Positions 11,500-22,832 of a stretch of DNA of 64,000 bases are shown here, one piece after another (the stretch's first letter is position 1; each line of letters begins with the position of its first letter). The notes below the pieces were generated by a model that saw nothing but the letters and a program-made list of their open reading frames with translations, did not search any database and was not told where the DNA came from. The position numbers and the translations under genes are program-made. The DNA is taken from NCBI GenBank assembly GCA_963920525.1, contig OY986439.1, forward strand, positions 45,792,982 to 45,856,981. Direction: 5' to 3'. Source of the DNA: Dichetophora obliterata. Taxonomy: Eukaryota; Arthropoda; Insecta; Diptera; Sciomyzidae.

Positions 11500-12480
11500 T
11501 GCAAACATATTTCTATTTACCGTAAATATATCTCGCTTTTCTAGCCATATTTTGTTTATCATACATATTGCTATTTTTGTGACAAGCATTTCAACGTTTG
11601 CTTACAATTGCAGGTGAACATTTTTTTTTTTTTTAATGTGACAAAAACTATTTTTGTGTAGAACAATTCCAAAATATGTTTACGGTAAAATAATAAATTT
11701 TTTTACCACGAACATGTCATATATGTCAGAAATATTTTTTCAAAATTTTTTCCTTTTTGCGAATTGCGCACTTTTGTTGCATTGTACATATGGGCAATGA
11801 CTAAGCGCAATGACAAATATATATACCGTAAATATATTTGTCAAATCTGACCATATTTTGTTTATCATACATATTGCTATTTTTGTGACAAGCATTTTAA
11901 TGTTTGTTTACAATTCCAGGCAAACATATTTTGATTGATGTGAAAAAAAAATATTTTTGCGGAAAAATAAGTCCACAATGTTAAATTTTATGCTTCTGAA
12001 AGTACTGTCATGCTTACCAGTGGCTTTAGTCAGACTACGATTGGTGGTGGCCGTAGCCTACTGGTAGTGTGCTTGGCTCGTAAGCGAAAGAGCCGCGGTT
12101 CAATCCCAGTCCAGGCAGAAAGTTTTTCAAAAAGTTTTTCAATTGAATTTAATATACCTGTTCAAGCCGCAAACAATGGTAAACCTCAAAGAGCAAAAAA
12201 AAAATAAATTAAGTAATAATAAATAATTAAAATACAATAATATATAGCAACAAATGAAAGCTTACTTGCCCCAAAAATAATTTTATGTTTCAGTAAACAT
12301 AATATATTTATTGCAACAAATAAGCTTATTTGCAATAAACATTAAAGTGAACATAATTTGCTTACATAAAAATTTGCCGTAAAATAAAAACACATTTCTT
12401 GTAAAAATTAACTTGTTTGCTTTAAACATTTCCATTTCCATAATGTATTTTTTTAAAAAATATAAAGTGAAACTATTTGT
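11500..12480. repeat. AT-rich repeat element with internal direct repeats and a central SINE
   Basis: A unit of about 155 bp (ACCGTAAATATAT, CCATATTTTGTTTATCATAC, ATTGCTATTTTTGTGACAAG, TTTACAATT) occurs at about 11520-11680 and again at 11825-11975, 305 bp apart. On the right side of the SINE, words such as TTTGCTTACAT, GTAAACATAATA and CTTATTTGCAATAAAC continue at 12260-12440. The whole resembles a non-autonomous element interrupted, or centred, by the tRNA-like SINE at 12043. Its termini are uncertain. Confidence 0.5.
12043..12206 (+). mobile_element. tRNA-derived SINE, 3'-truncated copy
   Basis: The head has an A-box-like TAGCCTACTGGT (12054-12065) and a B-box GGTTCAATCCC (12097-12107), 31 bp apart as in a tRNA. 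The body then matches the full copy at 47299: AGTTTTTCAATTGAATTTAAT, then ACAATGGTAAACCTCAAAGAG, followed by an A-run. It ends where the other copy continues for another 150 bp. Transcription would be by RNA polymerase III from the internal boxes. No target-site duplication was recognised. Confidence 0.75.
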
Positions 12481-12724
12481 TATAACACTTTCAATTAAGG
12501 CAAAATCTTAAGGAACCCATTTTTAACTCAAAATATAACGTCAATAAGTGTGTCTGGTATCATAATCCCGAAAAAAAAATTTATATGTTGGACCTCTTTG
12601 CTTCTGAGCGCCTCAATTTAGAATTTAACAATAGAATAATAATAACAAATATAACAAATATAAATTTGACATAATTATGTAACTTTTTAGATCTTGTATC
12701 GAATATTTTTCATGGTAATAGATA

Positions 12725-12960
12725 GAGCGATTGATTAGAGCAGTGCTCACATGCGCGAAGTAAGACGGATGTGGTCTAGCTCCAGCATATGCCAGGCGAG
12801 ACGGGCGTGGTTCTGTACAAGCATGCTCTATTCTATTCGCTGTGGTCTTATGTGTGAAATGATTAGAATGGCTGGACGGTCGGAGTCAAGCTCCTACATA
12901 CGCTAGGCGAAAATGCCGTGGTTTCATTCTGAATAATCATGCTTTACTTTAACAATAGTT
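12725..12960. repeat. Two diverged ~111-bp repeats with tRNA-like words
   Basis: AGCTCCAGCATATGCCAGGCGAGAC (12778 on; only the pattern matters) and AGCTCCTACATACGCTAGGCGAAA (12889 on) are about 111 bp apart, each followed by a CGTGGTT word and an AGCATGCT- or ATCATGCT-type word. The words GGTCTAGCTCC and GAGTCAAGCTCC look like decayed B boxes, so this may be another array of tRNA-like modules. It is too degenerate to be sure. Confidence 0.4.
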
Positions 12961-12964
12961 ACAA

Positions 12965-13495
12965 TTTATGTCTAATACGACGGTAAAACCAGTCTTTTAA
13001 GGCGTCTGTTATTTGTGGTTTGAGCAAGCTTTTTCCAAAGAATTCGGATGGTGATTCTTAGGAGAAGAATTCAAGTCGCTCTTTTTATTTTTGATTGAGT
13101 GCAATAAAAATGCTTTTAACTAAAGGAACATTTAGATCTTTATGGATCTTTTCATTCTTTACACACCATGGTGCATTCGTAATAGTTCGCAAAATTTTGG
13201 ATTGTGAACGCTGTATTAGCTCACCATTAGAAAACCTGGCTTTTCCCAAAAGCTACTATACGTCCAAATTTGTTTAATAACAGTATTGTGAAGCAGAACC
13301 TTATATTCTAATTGAAGACTTGAACTCGTGTAAAGTAGCCAATCTTAAGAGCCTTTAGCTTCGTTTGGGTTTTTTTACTCAATATGCTTTTGCCAGGTTA
13401 ACCGTCTGTCAAGTTAAACACCCAAATAGGTAACGTAATTCGCTTGAGGAATAGTTTTTTTATTGAGCATAACTGTAGGAAATGTTTCATTCAGC
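12965..13495 (-). pseudogene. Jockey-type RT C-terminal relic (LINE C)
   Basis: Decayed coding sequence read on the minus strand in several frames. In order: an IPQANYVTYLGV stretch then LDRRLTWQKHI (13460-13390), the thumb of jockey-clade RT; LLHNTVIKQIWTYSSFW (about 13300-13240); a FLMVS region; then LRMHHGV in one frame and TNAPWCVKNEKIHKDLNVPL in another (about 13180-13105), the conserved end of jockey ORF2; finally NNRRLKRL near 13010. There are several internal stops and shifts. Nothing of the RT catalytic core remains to the right of 13495. Motifs identify the family well; exact limits do not. Confidence 0.72.
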
Positions 13496-13789
13496 AAATT
13501 TATCTTTTCTGAAATTCAATTCATCTTTTTTGAATTTCAACCGATCTTTTTTAATTTTCAATTTATATTTTCGAAATTTCAATGGAAATTTCTTTATAGA
13601 ATTTTAATTGATCTTTTCTGAATTTCAAAATTTCAATCATTTGATAGTTTTATAAATTCATCAGCAGTTTTTTTTAAATTAAATATTTTTTGCAAAATTA
13701 ACATAATTCCAAAAATGAAAATGCATTAATGAGCACTTTTTTCTAATGCTAAAAAAAAATAACACTATGCCACAAAATGAGGGTCATTG

Positions 13790-15490
13790 TCTCGGGGGTG
13801 AACCAAACCAATCTCAGACGATAGTATTTTACATTAGTAATAAAAGCCAAAGCTCCTTTTTGCTCCACTAAGTCACAAATATTTTTACAGTGGTTTTAAA
13901 TATGACTTCTTTGGTCAAAAATGGAATTAAACAATATGAAATATTATAAGTTAAACTTAATTCAGGGTGGTTATTGTCTTCGGAACCCTAAATTAGAATT
14001 TTCCGGGAAATATTTTTTCGGGACACTTAAACCCTCTAGCTCCTTCCAGTATGGGTCAATTTGCCATTTTTTAGAAAATACCCTATAAGACAACTTTGGA
14101 AGGAGGTCTAAGGTTAAAACCTTCCAAAAAATTATTTTCCAGAAAATTTCACTAGGGGTCACCAAAGACAAGTAACCTCTACGGGTTAAAGGTTTTACAT
14201 AAAAAATGGACCGAAAAGATAGTACATTTATTTTTAAGCAACTATTGCATCGTGCGATAATAATATCTTCATTTAGTACAATAATAAATTTGTTATATTA
14301 TAACAGTCCGGCGTAACGGTATAAAGTTATAGTAACAAATTACGAAAGTTGTATTAAGGTGGCTTAGCTTAGAAATTCAATTAAGTGGGAGTTTAGTAAT
14401 TTAATTAAAATCGTGAAAGTAAAAGTGTCGTGGTCTTCTTTCGATAAATTTTATTTTCAATGGAGTTCTGCGGAAACTTAAAGAAATTTTGTTATATCTA
14501 AAGTATATGATATTTTATGCCGTAACAGTGATAATGATATGGATACTATTTAAAAAAAAAAATTAAAATAACCTAACATGAAAATAAATGTATTATCTTT
14601 TCGGTTTGACTCGTAGAGGATGCTTGTCTTGCATGACCCCTACTGAAATTTTCAAGAGAATGTTTTTTGGAAGGTTTTAACCTTTGACCCCCCCTAAGAG
14701 TTGACTTATAGGATCTTTTCTAAAAAAAGGTCAAGTTGGCCCATACTGGAAGGAGCTAGGGCGTTAAAGTGTAACGAAAAAATATTCCTCAGAAAATTTT
14801 AATTTAGGCTTCCGAAGACAAGAAAGAACCACCCTATGTTAGCTTTAACATAATTTTTTTAATTTCATTTTGACCAAATAAGTTTAAAATTAAACCACTG
14901 TAAAAAAAATTTGTGAAGTAGTAGAGCAAAAAGGGACTTTAGCTGGGTTCCTTTCGCCTTAATATAATCGCGATAACAAATTTTCTCAAAGGAACGGCAA
15001 GAAAAACGACTTGTAGAGGGCACTACCGTTGCAGTCAAAATTAAATTCAAGCATGCATTCATGATACAATAACTATAAGGTGTCATGAGAACGTGTGTCG
15101 TTCAAAACTGTTGTGAACTGTTATGGCAGCGATACTTTAGTGAACGACGTTTAACATTCGATGGTCGCAGCTCGTGAGAAAATAGGTAGCTGTCATGGCT
15201 ACCTAATAGTCATTGTATCAAACAAACAAATAATTAAAAAATGAAATGACAACTCATAAAAATAAACAGATGCGGCACCTGTGTTTCAAATTTTTTAAAG
15301 GCTATATCACAATTTTATATGGATAGCAAAAATAGTCCTATTTGTTGTAGGATTATTATTTTTGTTTTTGCTTTGCATGTAAAAAAAAATAATCTGGATT
15401 ATTTTGAAGCGAATGGAACGCAGCTTTTGGCTTTTGTTATTATGTCAAATACTATCGTTTGAGATTGGTTTGGCTCACTCCCGCGTCTAG
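13790..15490. mobile_element. Foldback-like element with long inverted repeats
   Basis: The segment 13963-14240 (starting CAGGGTGGTTATTGTCTTCGG) is the inverse of 14563-14837 (ending CCGAAGACAAGAAAGAACCACCCT-like). The inverted match goes on outward: 13848-13960 pairs with 14838-14940 (TTTTTGCTCCACTAAGTCAC against its complement). Then 13795-13850 pairs with 15425-15490 (CCAAACCAATCTCAGACGAT against ATCGTTTGAGATTGGTTTGG). The right arm therefore seems to be split by about 480 bp of unrelated DNA at 14943-15424. The spacer is about 320 bp and has no coding frame. Arms are imperfect, so it is not recent. Foldback elements and long-TIR MITEs share this shape. Confidence 0.75.
14943..15424. other. 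Insertion that splits the right foldback arm
   Basis: About 480 bp with no match to the left arm. It holds an imperfect hairpin (GTCGTTCAAAACTG near 15098 with TTTAGTGAACGAC near 15150) and GGTAGCTGTCATGGCTACC at 15186-15204. No coding sequence and no target-site duplication recognised. Confidence 0.45.
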
Positions 15491-15625
15491 AAAACATTAG
15501 TATGCCATTAAATAGTTACCATAAAAAATTTTGGCGCTCAGAGCCAAGAAAAAAAATGTACGACTTCTTATAGTCAAAATGGGCCTCGAAAAGCCCAGTC
15601 GCACATCCTAGGGTTGAGACAATAC
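15490..15625 (-). repeat. Copy of a repeat shared with 49.2 kb
   Basis: GAAAACATTAG, GCGCTCAGAGCC, a run of A, then GTCAAAATGGGCCTCGAAAA, GCCCAGTCGCA and CTAGGGTT follow in the same order and spacing at 49222-49345. At 49 kb the block directly follows the C-terminal end of a hAT-type transposase relic, so it may be the 3' non-coding end of that family. Confidence 0.65.
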
Positions 15626-15899
15626 ATATCAAAGAAATAAAAATGGTATTTTTGTTTTGTTTTGTTTTGGAGCGCCGCTCTGCATTTATATATATCTAAC
15701 TTTTTGCCTTGCTCGAGGCTCATCAGTTTTTTTTTCCGTTGCGCTGTGCTTGCTGAGCACATGGCAAAATTAGACAAGGTAGTGTTAAGGCGGAGACCGA
15801 AACTGTCAAAACGAAGTTGACATTTCATACAAAATCTGCAACCAAAGAAAATGCAATATGAAAGCTAAAATTGGCAAAAATACCAAAATGGCTGAGTAA

Positions 15900-16059
15900 G
15901 AGCCTGAACAGAATCAAAAATCGTTGCGATCGACGATTCGTTGTTGTTGGAAAATACATGCAAAATACGCAGCTCGTTTTCTGCAACGATAAATCGCAGA
16001 CTTAGAATCTATGCTATTTCGATCGTTGGTTGCAACGATTTTTGATTCTGTTCAGGCTC
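15900..16059. mobile_element. 160-bp MITE, PIF/Harbinger-like
   Basis: Perfect 28-bp terminal inverted repeats: it begins GAGCCTGAACAGAATCAAAA (then ATCGTTGC) and ends with the exact complement (GCAACGAT, then TTTTGATTCTGTTCAGGCTC). TAA flanks both sides (15897-15899 and 16060-16062), the 3-bp TWA target of PIF/Harbinger elements. GATCG words and their complements extend the inverted pairing inward. There is no coding capacity. Family assignment rests on target site and size only. Confidence 0.85.
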
Positions 16060-16062
16060 TAA

Positions 16063-18935
16063 GACAGTTATGGTCACCATAAAAGAGAGCACGTTCAACC
16101 CGAACACTGCCTTGTCTAGTTCTATTATGGCTGAGCACTAAGAGAAAGAGAAAAATAGAGAGCAACTTGGAGTTTATTTAAACTCTCGCAACACAAACGC
16201 GTCAAAAGAGAACGAAAAAGCAACGCGTGGCAGCTGGGATGATTTCTTAAAAAAACTTAATAACTTAACTAAATATACTTATTATTAAAATTTCGAAAGA
16301 AAAAGACGCCTAACTAAAACTGTACCACATATATGATATTTTAAAATCTTTTTCATAAAAATCGGTCCAGTACTTTTGGAGTAAAGTCGTAACTTTAAAT
16401 TTTCACTTCAATTTTATATAATAGTATAGAAGATATAGATGTATATAGATAGCTAAAGAAAATAAAAAAAGCTATACCAAATATCAAATCGATCGCTCGA
16501 TGTAGATTTTGAGAAATTAGCATCCCCACTTGGTCATTTACAAAAAAATGTATTTAAAATTTTGTTCCAAGGATGTTTTTTCTTTAAAGACCCTCAATGT
16601 TTTTTTGTAATAAATCATATTTTTGTCAAAGAAATTATTAGAACTTGTGCCATTTTTACTTAGCATGCATGCATTAAAAAAAAATTGAAAAATCATTGAA
16701 AATACGTGTCTTTAAATAAGTACATGTACCGGAAAAAGCATTGGACATAAAATGTTTTTAGAAAAAACTTAAAAGATCTAGCTTATAAAATGCTGTACTT
16801 ATTTTGTTCTCATATTATGAATGTTTTTATCGATCAGCTGTCGAATAAATATACACATTCTTGATCTTTAAATGACGCAGCTTATATGATTAGCTTTTCA
16901 ACGATCTTAAAAAAATGACGTTGACATCAGCAAGAACTGATATTACTGAAAATTAACTAATCATCTACCCAGACATGAGGTGAATGATCAGTGATTGCGC
17001 GACAACCATGATATCCGAAAAATAAAATTAAGTATATTATAAAAAGAAAAATATCACTACAAAAGTATTTTAACACTCCGTTGGGAATAAATATTTGTTG
17101 GTTAGCATCTTTTGATGAGACTTAATGCTGTACCAATCATTGAACTGATATACATACATAATTGATATCGATACCGATCATCAACCAAACAAAACCACAA
17201 ATAAAGCATCAACAAAAATTTCGCCTGTCTGAAAAAATTTATGAAAACAAAGAAGACACGGGCTGTGGACACAACAGGCGCAATACCTGTACAAGCAGCA
17301 ATGGCAGCAAACGAAAAAGAAGAAGAGGAAGAGTATGAGACAGCAGTGAGAGACGCAACAGATGACGGTATAATAAGTGAATTTATTTATTTATTGATGA
17401 ATGAGTTGACATTAATCCTCACACTAATCCCAGCCGAAAAAGAAAACGATTTTGTGTGCATTTAAAATTCATAAAGAGAGAAAGAATATCAAATGATTTA
17501 CAGATCAGCCATATCTGTATGTAAGTTAAACACATCGATGTCTTGTGATATACATATATGTATGTATGAAACATTCAATAAGATCAATATCTGCGATCTT
17601 GTCCATAATCCTACACATGTGAGCAGAAACAAATCGAAAATTTAAAAATGCCAAAACAACAGCGTCAACCAAAAAGACACACACACCAAAATCGAATGGA
17701 ATGAAATAAAATTAATGCTACAAACGATCGTTTTGATGCCAACGCGATCAGAAGAGATTCAAAGATTCGGAGCTGCAGATAAGTGAAGGCACTGAAGTGA
17801 AGGTGACGCTTGACGAAGCCCAATAAAGACACCGCCACGTTCGTTTGCGAAGATCGTTCGTTAAGATCTGGACGCTTACTGCGTTAAGCTGTTATAAATG
17901 AAGAATAATTAAATTATTACCATTATGAGTCAACTTATACTTTTTGTATATGCATATACGGCAAAAAAAATTCTTTGAGTGTTAAGCCGGAAAATAAAAT
18001 TTTGCATTGATTTAAGTGAATAAATAAATTGCGATTCTCATTAAAGACACCTTTGAAGCAGTACCTCATGACAGCACATTCCGCAGCATGTTGATCCTTA
18101 TTGGGACGATGACGATGATGATGATGATGCTGACGACGACGTCTGCAGGCGCCAAGTAGTCGTCTGATCGAAGGTGATCAATTGATCTTTTGTTGCCACT
18201 CTTTCACACACACAAAACTTCTTCTTTTCATCCTTTATTTTGGGATGTGTTTTCTTTTTTTTTTCTTTTCTCTTCAATTGTCCTTTGCCGTAGGTTCTTG
18301 TACGTTCGCATCTTCAACTTCATTTGGTTGATTTTTATGGTTTTGATTTTTGTTTTTATTGCCGCCTGAGTTTCATTGTTTCATTTGACTGGTAAGATTT
18401 ATTTAATTTTTCGTATCTTTCGCTATCAACTTCGCAGCAAGATTTGAAGCCATTGTTGCGTTTGTTGTTAGTGTTATTATTAGTGTTTGTGCTGGCTGCA
18501 AAAGTTCAAAAGGATACCTTTTGCAGTTACTGCGGGTGCCAATGAATGTTGCCCTTCAATAAAACCTGTCACAATACAAATAAAACACCCTGTTTTAGCA
18601 TGTTTGAACATAACACGCTGTAAATTTGTTTAATATGTAGCTTCTTTTACTTCTATGGTTGTTGTACAGAAGTAGGTTAGTGTTAAGAATGGTATTGCAA
18701 CACTTTCTTTCAGGGTCTCATCGATAGCTTATCAGAATACGTATAGAACATTTATTCGGCCATTCAAATTTTATTAATCATGATTTAGATGTAAATGACT
18801 ACAGATAACACAATTCTATTAACACATAGATTTTGACGAAATCAATTCAATATTCTTGCACCCTTAGACGCCTTTAGAGATGAAGATGTTGCATGCGCAG
18901 AACAGAAATTGACTGAATAAGTCCAAAATTTGCAA
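16063..18935. other. Intergenic DNA, no recognised gene
   Basis: Near 16345-16390 the phrase TTTTTCATAAAAATCGGTCC, then AGTACTTTTGGAGT, repeats the transposon tail seen at 630 and 1085. The part 17200-17900 is less AT-rich and resembles fly untranslated or regulatory DNA; a 74-codon frame at 17241-17465 includes a Glu-rich run (KEEEEEYE) but nothing recognisable. A GAT/ATG trinucleotide tract lies at about 18106-18140. Confidence 0.5.
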
Positions 18936-18939
18936 AATT

Positions 18940-19275
18940 AATATTGCCATTTTTAATATTATACATTACCTACATCCTTAACTCCATACAAACTTCTTCA
19001 ACTTTTCCCCATGAATGGAAAAACATACAGATAATACAATACCAGTAACCGAAAGCCCGCTACCATCTAAACAGACTCTTGGCACTTCGTGCCATACCCT
19101 TATTTTCCGAAGTCTTCCAAAAATCTATACTGCCTCAAATGCTTAACCATCTCACTAGCCAAAATCTTTTAAGCTCTCACCAATCAGGCGTTCTTGCCAA
19201 AAGAAGCTGACCTACCACTCTTCTATCGGTAGTAGAAGAGCTCTTTTACTTTTATATGGGAGTAAGATCTATAGC
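18940..19275 (+). pseudogene. RT fingers/palm relic of a LINE (LINE E)
   Basis: Short decayed RT piece on the plus strand. One frame reads LPQMLNHLTSQNLLSSHQSG followed by VLAKRS, a TGA, then PTTLLSVVEEL (about 19128-19250). This is the stretch around the conserved QxGF motif just before the first catalytic Asp of LINE RTs. Upstream, RLLALRAIPLFSEVFQKS corresponds to the RPISLLP...SKVFE motif. The catalytic motifs themselves are missing because the fragment stops near the left end of the pogo element. Confidence 0.68.
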
Positions 19276-19925
19276 AATATGGACTATTAAATTTTCTGTT
19301 TTTAAATATTTCTTTGTTTTATTAAATTTTTATTTATAAGACTCGTAATTTCATAAGTTTTTTTTTTATCAATTATGAAGGCATAAATAAATAAAATAAA
19401 TACACAACATAAATCCATAACGTTGCTTTCATAAAAAACTTTTGATATGAAAAAAAAAAAACAGTACAGTAGTAATTCGATAGTCCAACTACTCTATAAT
19501 CCGAAAATCCAGTAATCCGACGGTTTACTTTCACAGCGCTGGCTATTCTGTAGTCCGAATTAATTGCAATTCTGTAATCCGAATTGCATGATTTACTCAT
19601 GTTTTCATTAGAATTCAACGTTGTAACGGGAATATAACGTATTTCAGCAGTCAGAATTTTGCAACTGAGCGAGAGTGTATTATGTATATTTTGTCATTGT
19701 TTATGAGTTATTGCGAGTGACAACACATAAAATGAATAATAAAAAACGTGCTCATAAAACACTGTCTCTATTAGACAAAATTAAAATATTAGACGGTCTG
19801 AAACAAGGAAAATCCTGTAAAGACCTAGCCAACCAATTCGGAGTGGGACGTGCTACTATCTCTGATATTAAAAAGAAACGAAATGAGTTAAAAAGGTTTG
19901 TAAAAGATACACTTATAACTGAAAT

Positions 19926-19975
19926 GTAAGTGTTTTAATTTGTTGCTTTGTTTATAGTTTTTCTGCGAGTTCTAG
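19926..19975 (+). other. Possible short intron or linker in the pogo gene
   Basis: After codons for ITEM the sequence reads GTAAGTG and, within 32, 44 or 50 nt, meets TTTATAG, GCGAG or TTCTAG. All three AG sites restore the frame of the downstream DNA-binding domain (exon 2 would start at a position in phase). A 50-nt intron is near the lower limit for flies. A simple small indel could equally explain the frame change. Confidence 0.35.
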
Positions 19976-20285
19976 CGCTAAAAATTTAAAATTGCGCAAA
20001 ACTCTAAGAACTGGTGAGTATCCCGAATTCGAAGAAGGCCTTTACTCTTGGTTTTTGAAGCAGCGGGAGAAGCAAAACATTTTGTCGCGTGAAATTGTAT
20101 GCGAAAAAGCCAAAAAGATGTTTAAAGATATGTATGGCAGTGACAAAACTTTTAATGCTTCATATGGATGGTACCAAAAATTCAAGACAAGATTTAACAT
20201 TCGTTATTTAAAAATTTGTTGAGAAAAACTCTTAAGCCAACCCCATTTAGTACCTCAATTCATACTGCAATTAAAATAATTACAA

Positions 20286-20371
20286 TGCCGATAGCCATAG
20301 CTGCTAGTGCTTTTCTTTTACTTATTGTAAATTTACTTTATAATAAATAATTAATAAATAAAAAAAAAAAA
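20286..20371 (+). mobile_element. 86-bp poly-A retroinsertion with 11-bp TSD
   Basis: AATAATTACAA occurs at 20275-20285 and again at 20372-20382. Between them lie 86 bp that end in an A-run (about 20357-20371). Target-site duplication plus A-tail is the signature of target-primed reverse transcription, here probably a severely 5'-truncated LINE or a mobilised transcript end. It lies in the middle of the pogo transposase gene, so it postdates that element. Confidence 0.85.
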
Positions 20372-21734
20372 AATAATTACAATCTACAGAAGGCTTATGC
20401 GACACAAAAATTTATAATGCATATGAGGCTGCACTTTTTTGGAAATTACTGCCGAGTCAAACTTTGGTGCATGATAAAGAACGATGTGCTCCGGGAAGAA
20501 AAATGTCAAAAGAACGAGTAACTATTCTCTGCTGTGCAAATAAATCTGGATATCATAAATTGCGTATTGCGGTTGTAGGAAAATCAAAGAAGCCGCGGTC
20601 ATTTCAGAATGTTCCTCCGGTGGAGTTCTATTCATCTAAGAATGGTTGGATGACTTCATTTATATTTTCGGAAATATTATGAGCCCTGCTCATAATAGAT
20701 AACGCACCGTGTCATCCAACAGAGCTTTCTCATGAAAATTATAAATGCTTGTTTTTACCACCTAACTGCACAAGTTTAATTCAACCCATGGACCAAAACG
20801 CCATTAGAATAACCAAAATGTCGTATAAAAAGTCACTCCTATGTCATATAATTGGAGGAGGTAAAGATTAAGATAAGGCATTGAAGTCATTTACATTAAA
20901 AGACGCATGTATTTTACTCAAGCATTCTTGGGGCAACCTTTGAGAGGAAGTTATTAAAACTTGCTGGTCAAAAATATTTGATGAAAACTGCATCTCTGAA
21001 GATGATATACCATTATCTATCCTTCGACAAAATATAAACTCTATAGAAACACCAGAAGAAAGCATTACTATGGATTTTATGAGGGAACTTGTTCAAAACA
21101 CTATGCACATTAATTTGACCAATGATAATTTAAATGAATGGATTGAAGAAAGCTACAATACTGATAATGAAGATGAAGATGAGAGTCTACAGTTGTCAGA
21201 AGACGATGAAGCTGAAATTCATGTCGAAAAAGGTGATCAAATACTAAATTCTGAAGCACTTACTTATTTAAACAAATGCATTCTATGGGCTCAACAAAAA
21301 GATCTTGCGGATGAAAAAGTTATACAGCTGACAGATTTGTGAAATGAAGCATTGGAGCTATGTACAAATAGTGTAAAACAAACAACCATAAAAGATTTTT
21401 TCAAACCTAGTTTTTTTTTATTTATTTATACATGTTTTTATACATGATTTGAACTGATTTTTGATTTATATTAAAATTGATTGATTTATATTATATTTTT
21501 AACTAATTGAATAAAAAAACCTGAACTGTTTAACTCGTAACAAAAACTAACTCTAACTTTATTATTTTTATATATCGCTAGAAAATAAAATACATACATA
21601 TTTGATTGATCATTGAAATTTGTGTTTTTCTTTAATAAACTTATGGAAAATAAAACTATCCAATAATCCGAATGTTTCGATAATCCGAATGGAGGTCTGC
21701 AATCATTAGTTCGGATTATCGAATTACTACTGTA

Positions 21735-22832
21735 TAGCGAGTATACAGTATAAAACTTCTTAAAATTAAGAATATAATAGAGTTTTGTGAAAGAGACAGA
21801 GGGATAGAGAGAGCATCCCATAAGAAATACAATACAAAATCAAGAATGATAGAATACAAAGATTTGTAGGTGATAGATGCTGAAGACAAGAAAAAGAGTA
21901 CAACAAAATTGTCGTTCTGCGCATGTACGTCATAATATCAATGCAGTTTTGACGAGCGTTAAATTTGCATACGATTTCTGCACAGAAATGAAAATGGCAT
22001 ACATTTTAGTTTGTATAATTAAAGTAAAAGTAGTAAGAAGCAATTTTTGGGAATGAGTAGAAGGTAAATTTATTTATAACTCCTTTTGCAAACATTGTTT
22101 TTACTATTATTTTGTTGCAGCCAGTAAGAAGCTTACTTCGAGTTAGATTTATTACAATGCTTATGACGAGTTGAATAGTTGTTGTTTTAATATTCCCAGA
22201 CATTTTATTTCCATAAATTTATCTGTTATTTACAGTTTTAATTCAAAAGGACAAACCCATGATAGTTCCTGCCCAGCGGGAAAAAAGCACTCCGAAAGGC
22301 GGGAGTGAAGCACTCCTTCTTTTGTGCCTTACAAGTCAGCGTGAAAGTGTTGACCCGACGTATAATACACCATTGTAATTTTAACATTGTTCGTCATAGG
22401 AAAAAACACTCCAATTTAGATTACTTTGAATGACTTTAAAAAGCCTCTTTTGGAAAGCTTTGGGTCAACAGTTCATTTTTGTTTTCTAGCTTTTTGAAGT
22501 GTTCGCTTACACAACAACAAAATACAGTGCTGACCTTTAGCTCCTTTATTGCATAATATGCAAATTATGCACTAACAATTGAATGCCATTTTAAAGGAAA
22601 TTTCATGATTCTTTAAGATAACTTAACCATTTCCGTTTTAAGATGTCCAGTAAAAAAAAACATTTGCATGATATTCCTAGCCCTAGTAATAAGCATAAAG
22701 CAATTTTTGGGTACGGTGCGTGTTTTATGGCTTTTTGTATTGATCTATTTTGAACACCAAAGGTCGCTGTTGTACAAATTTTTAGCAAAATTCATGAGAA
22801 AATAAGGATTTTTTGGCAGTTTTTTTAAAAGG
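21735..22832. other. Intergenic DNA, no recognised feature
   Basis: AT-rich with short frames only. A short inverted pair (TGTTGACCC near 22350 and GGGTCAACA near 22470) and repeated CACTCC words at 22290-22400 may be traces of a small element. Confidence 0.45.

Larger units (their letters stand above)
19729..21342 (+). pseudogene. pogo-type transposase, inactivated
   Basis: Order of parts: CENP-B N-terminal helix-turn-helix (KTLSLLDKIKILDGLKQGKS, then FGVGRATISDI), with start at the inner Met 19732 or the upstream Met 19675; second DNA-binding domain at 19992-20220 (LYSWFLKQREKQ, WYQKFKTRFNI); DDE domain from about 20410. The first catalytic Asp is lost: the usual NADE reads NAYE (TAT at 20422-20424). 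The second Asp is in LIIDNAPCHP (20698-20700), the third in LIQPMDQNA (20791-20793), spacing DD30D. A TGA stands at 20680. An 86-bp insertion at 20286 disrupts the frame between DNA-binding and catalytic parts. The acidic C-terminus is open at 21070-21342 (DNEDEDESLQLSEDD). Confidence 0.88.
19467..21732 (+). mobile_element. pogo/Tigger DNA transposon with TA target site
   Basis: 2266-bp element flanked by TA (19465-19466 and 21733-21734). It begins CAGTAGTAATTCGATAGTCC and ends with the complement of CAGTAGTAATTCGATAATCC, 19 of 20 bases identical. Several AATCCGA words lie inside each end (19500-19590 left, 21660-21715 right) as direct or inverted copies and are likely transposase binding sites. 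It carries one plus-strand transposase gene, now broken. A poly-A run directly precedes the left TA. Family: CENP-B/jerky/pogo type, judged by helix-turn-helix domains and DD30D triad. Confidence 0.93.

Noticed and set aside
12054..12125. tRNA gene at 12 kb
   Set aside because: A and B boxes are present but the acceptor stem does not pair and the same head continues into a SINE body seen at other loci.
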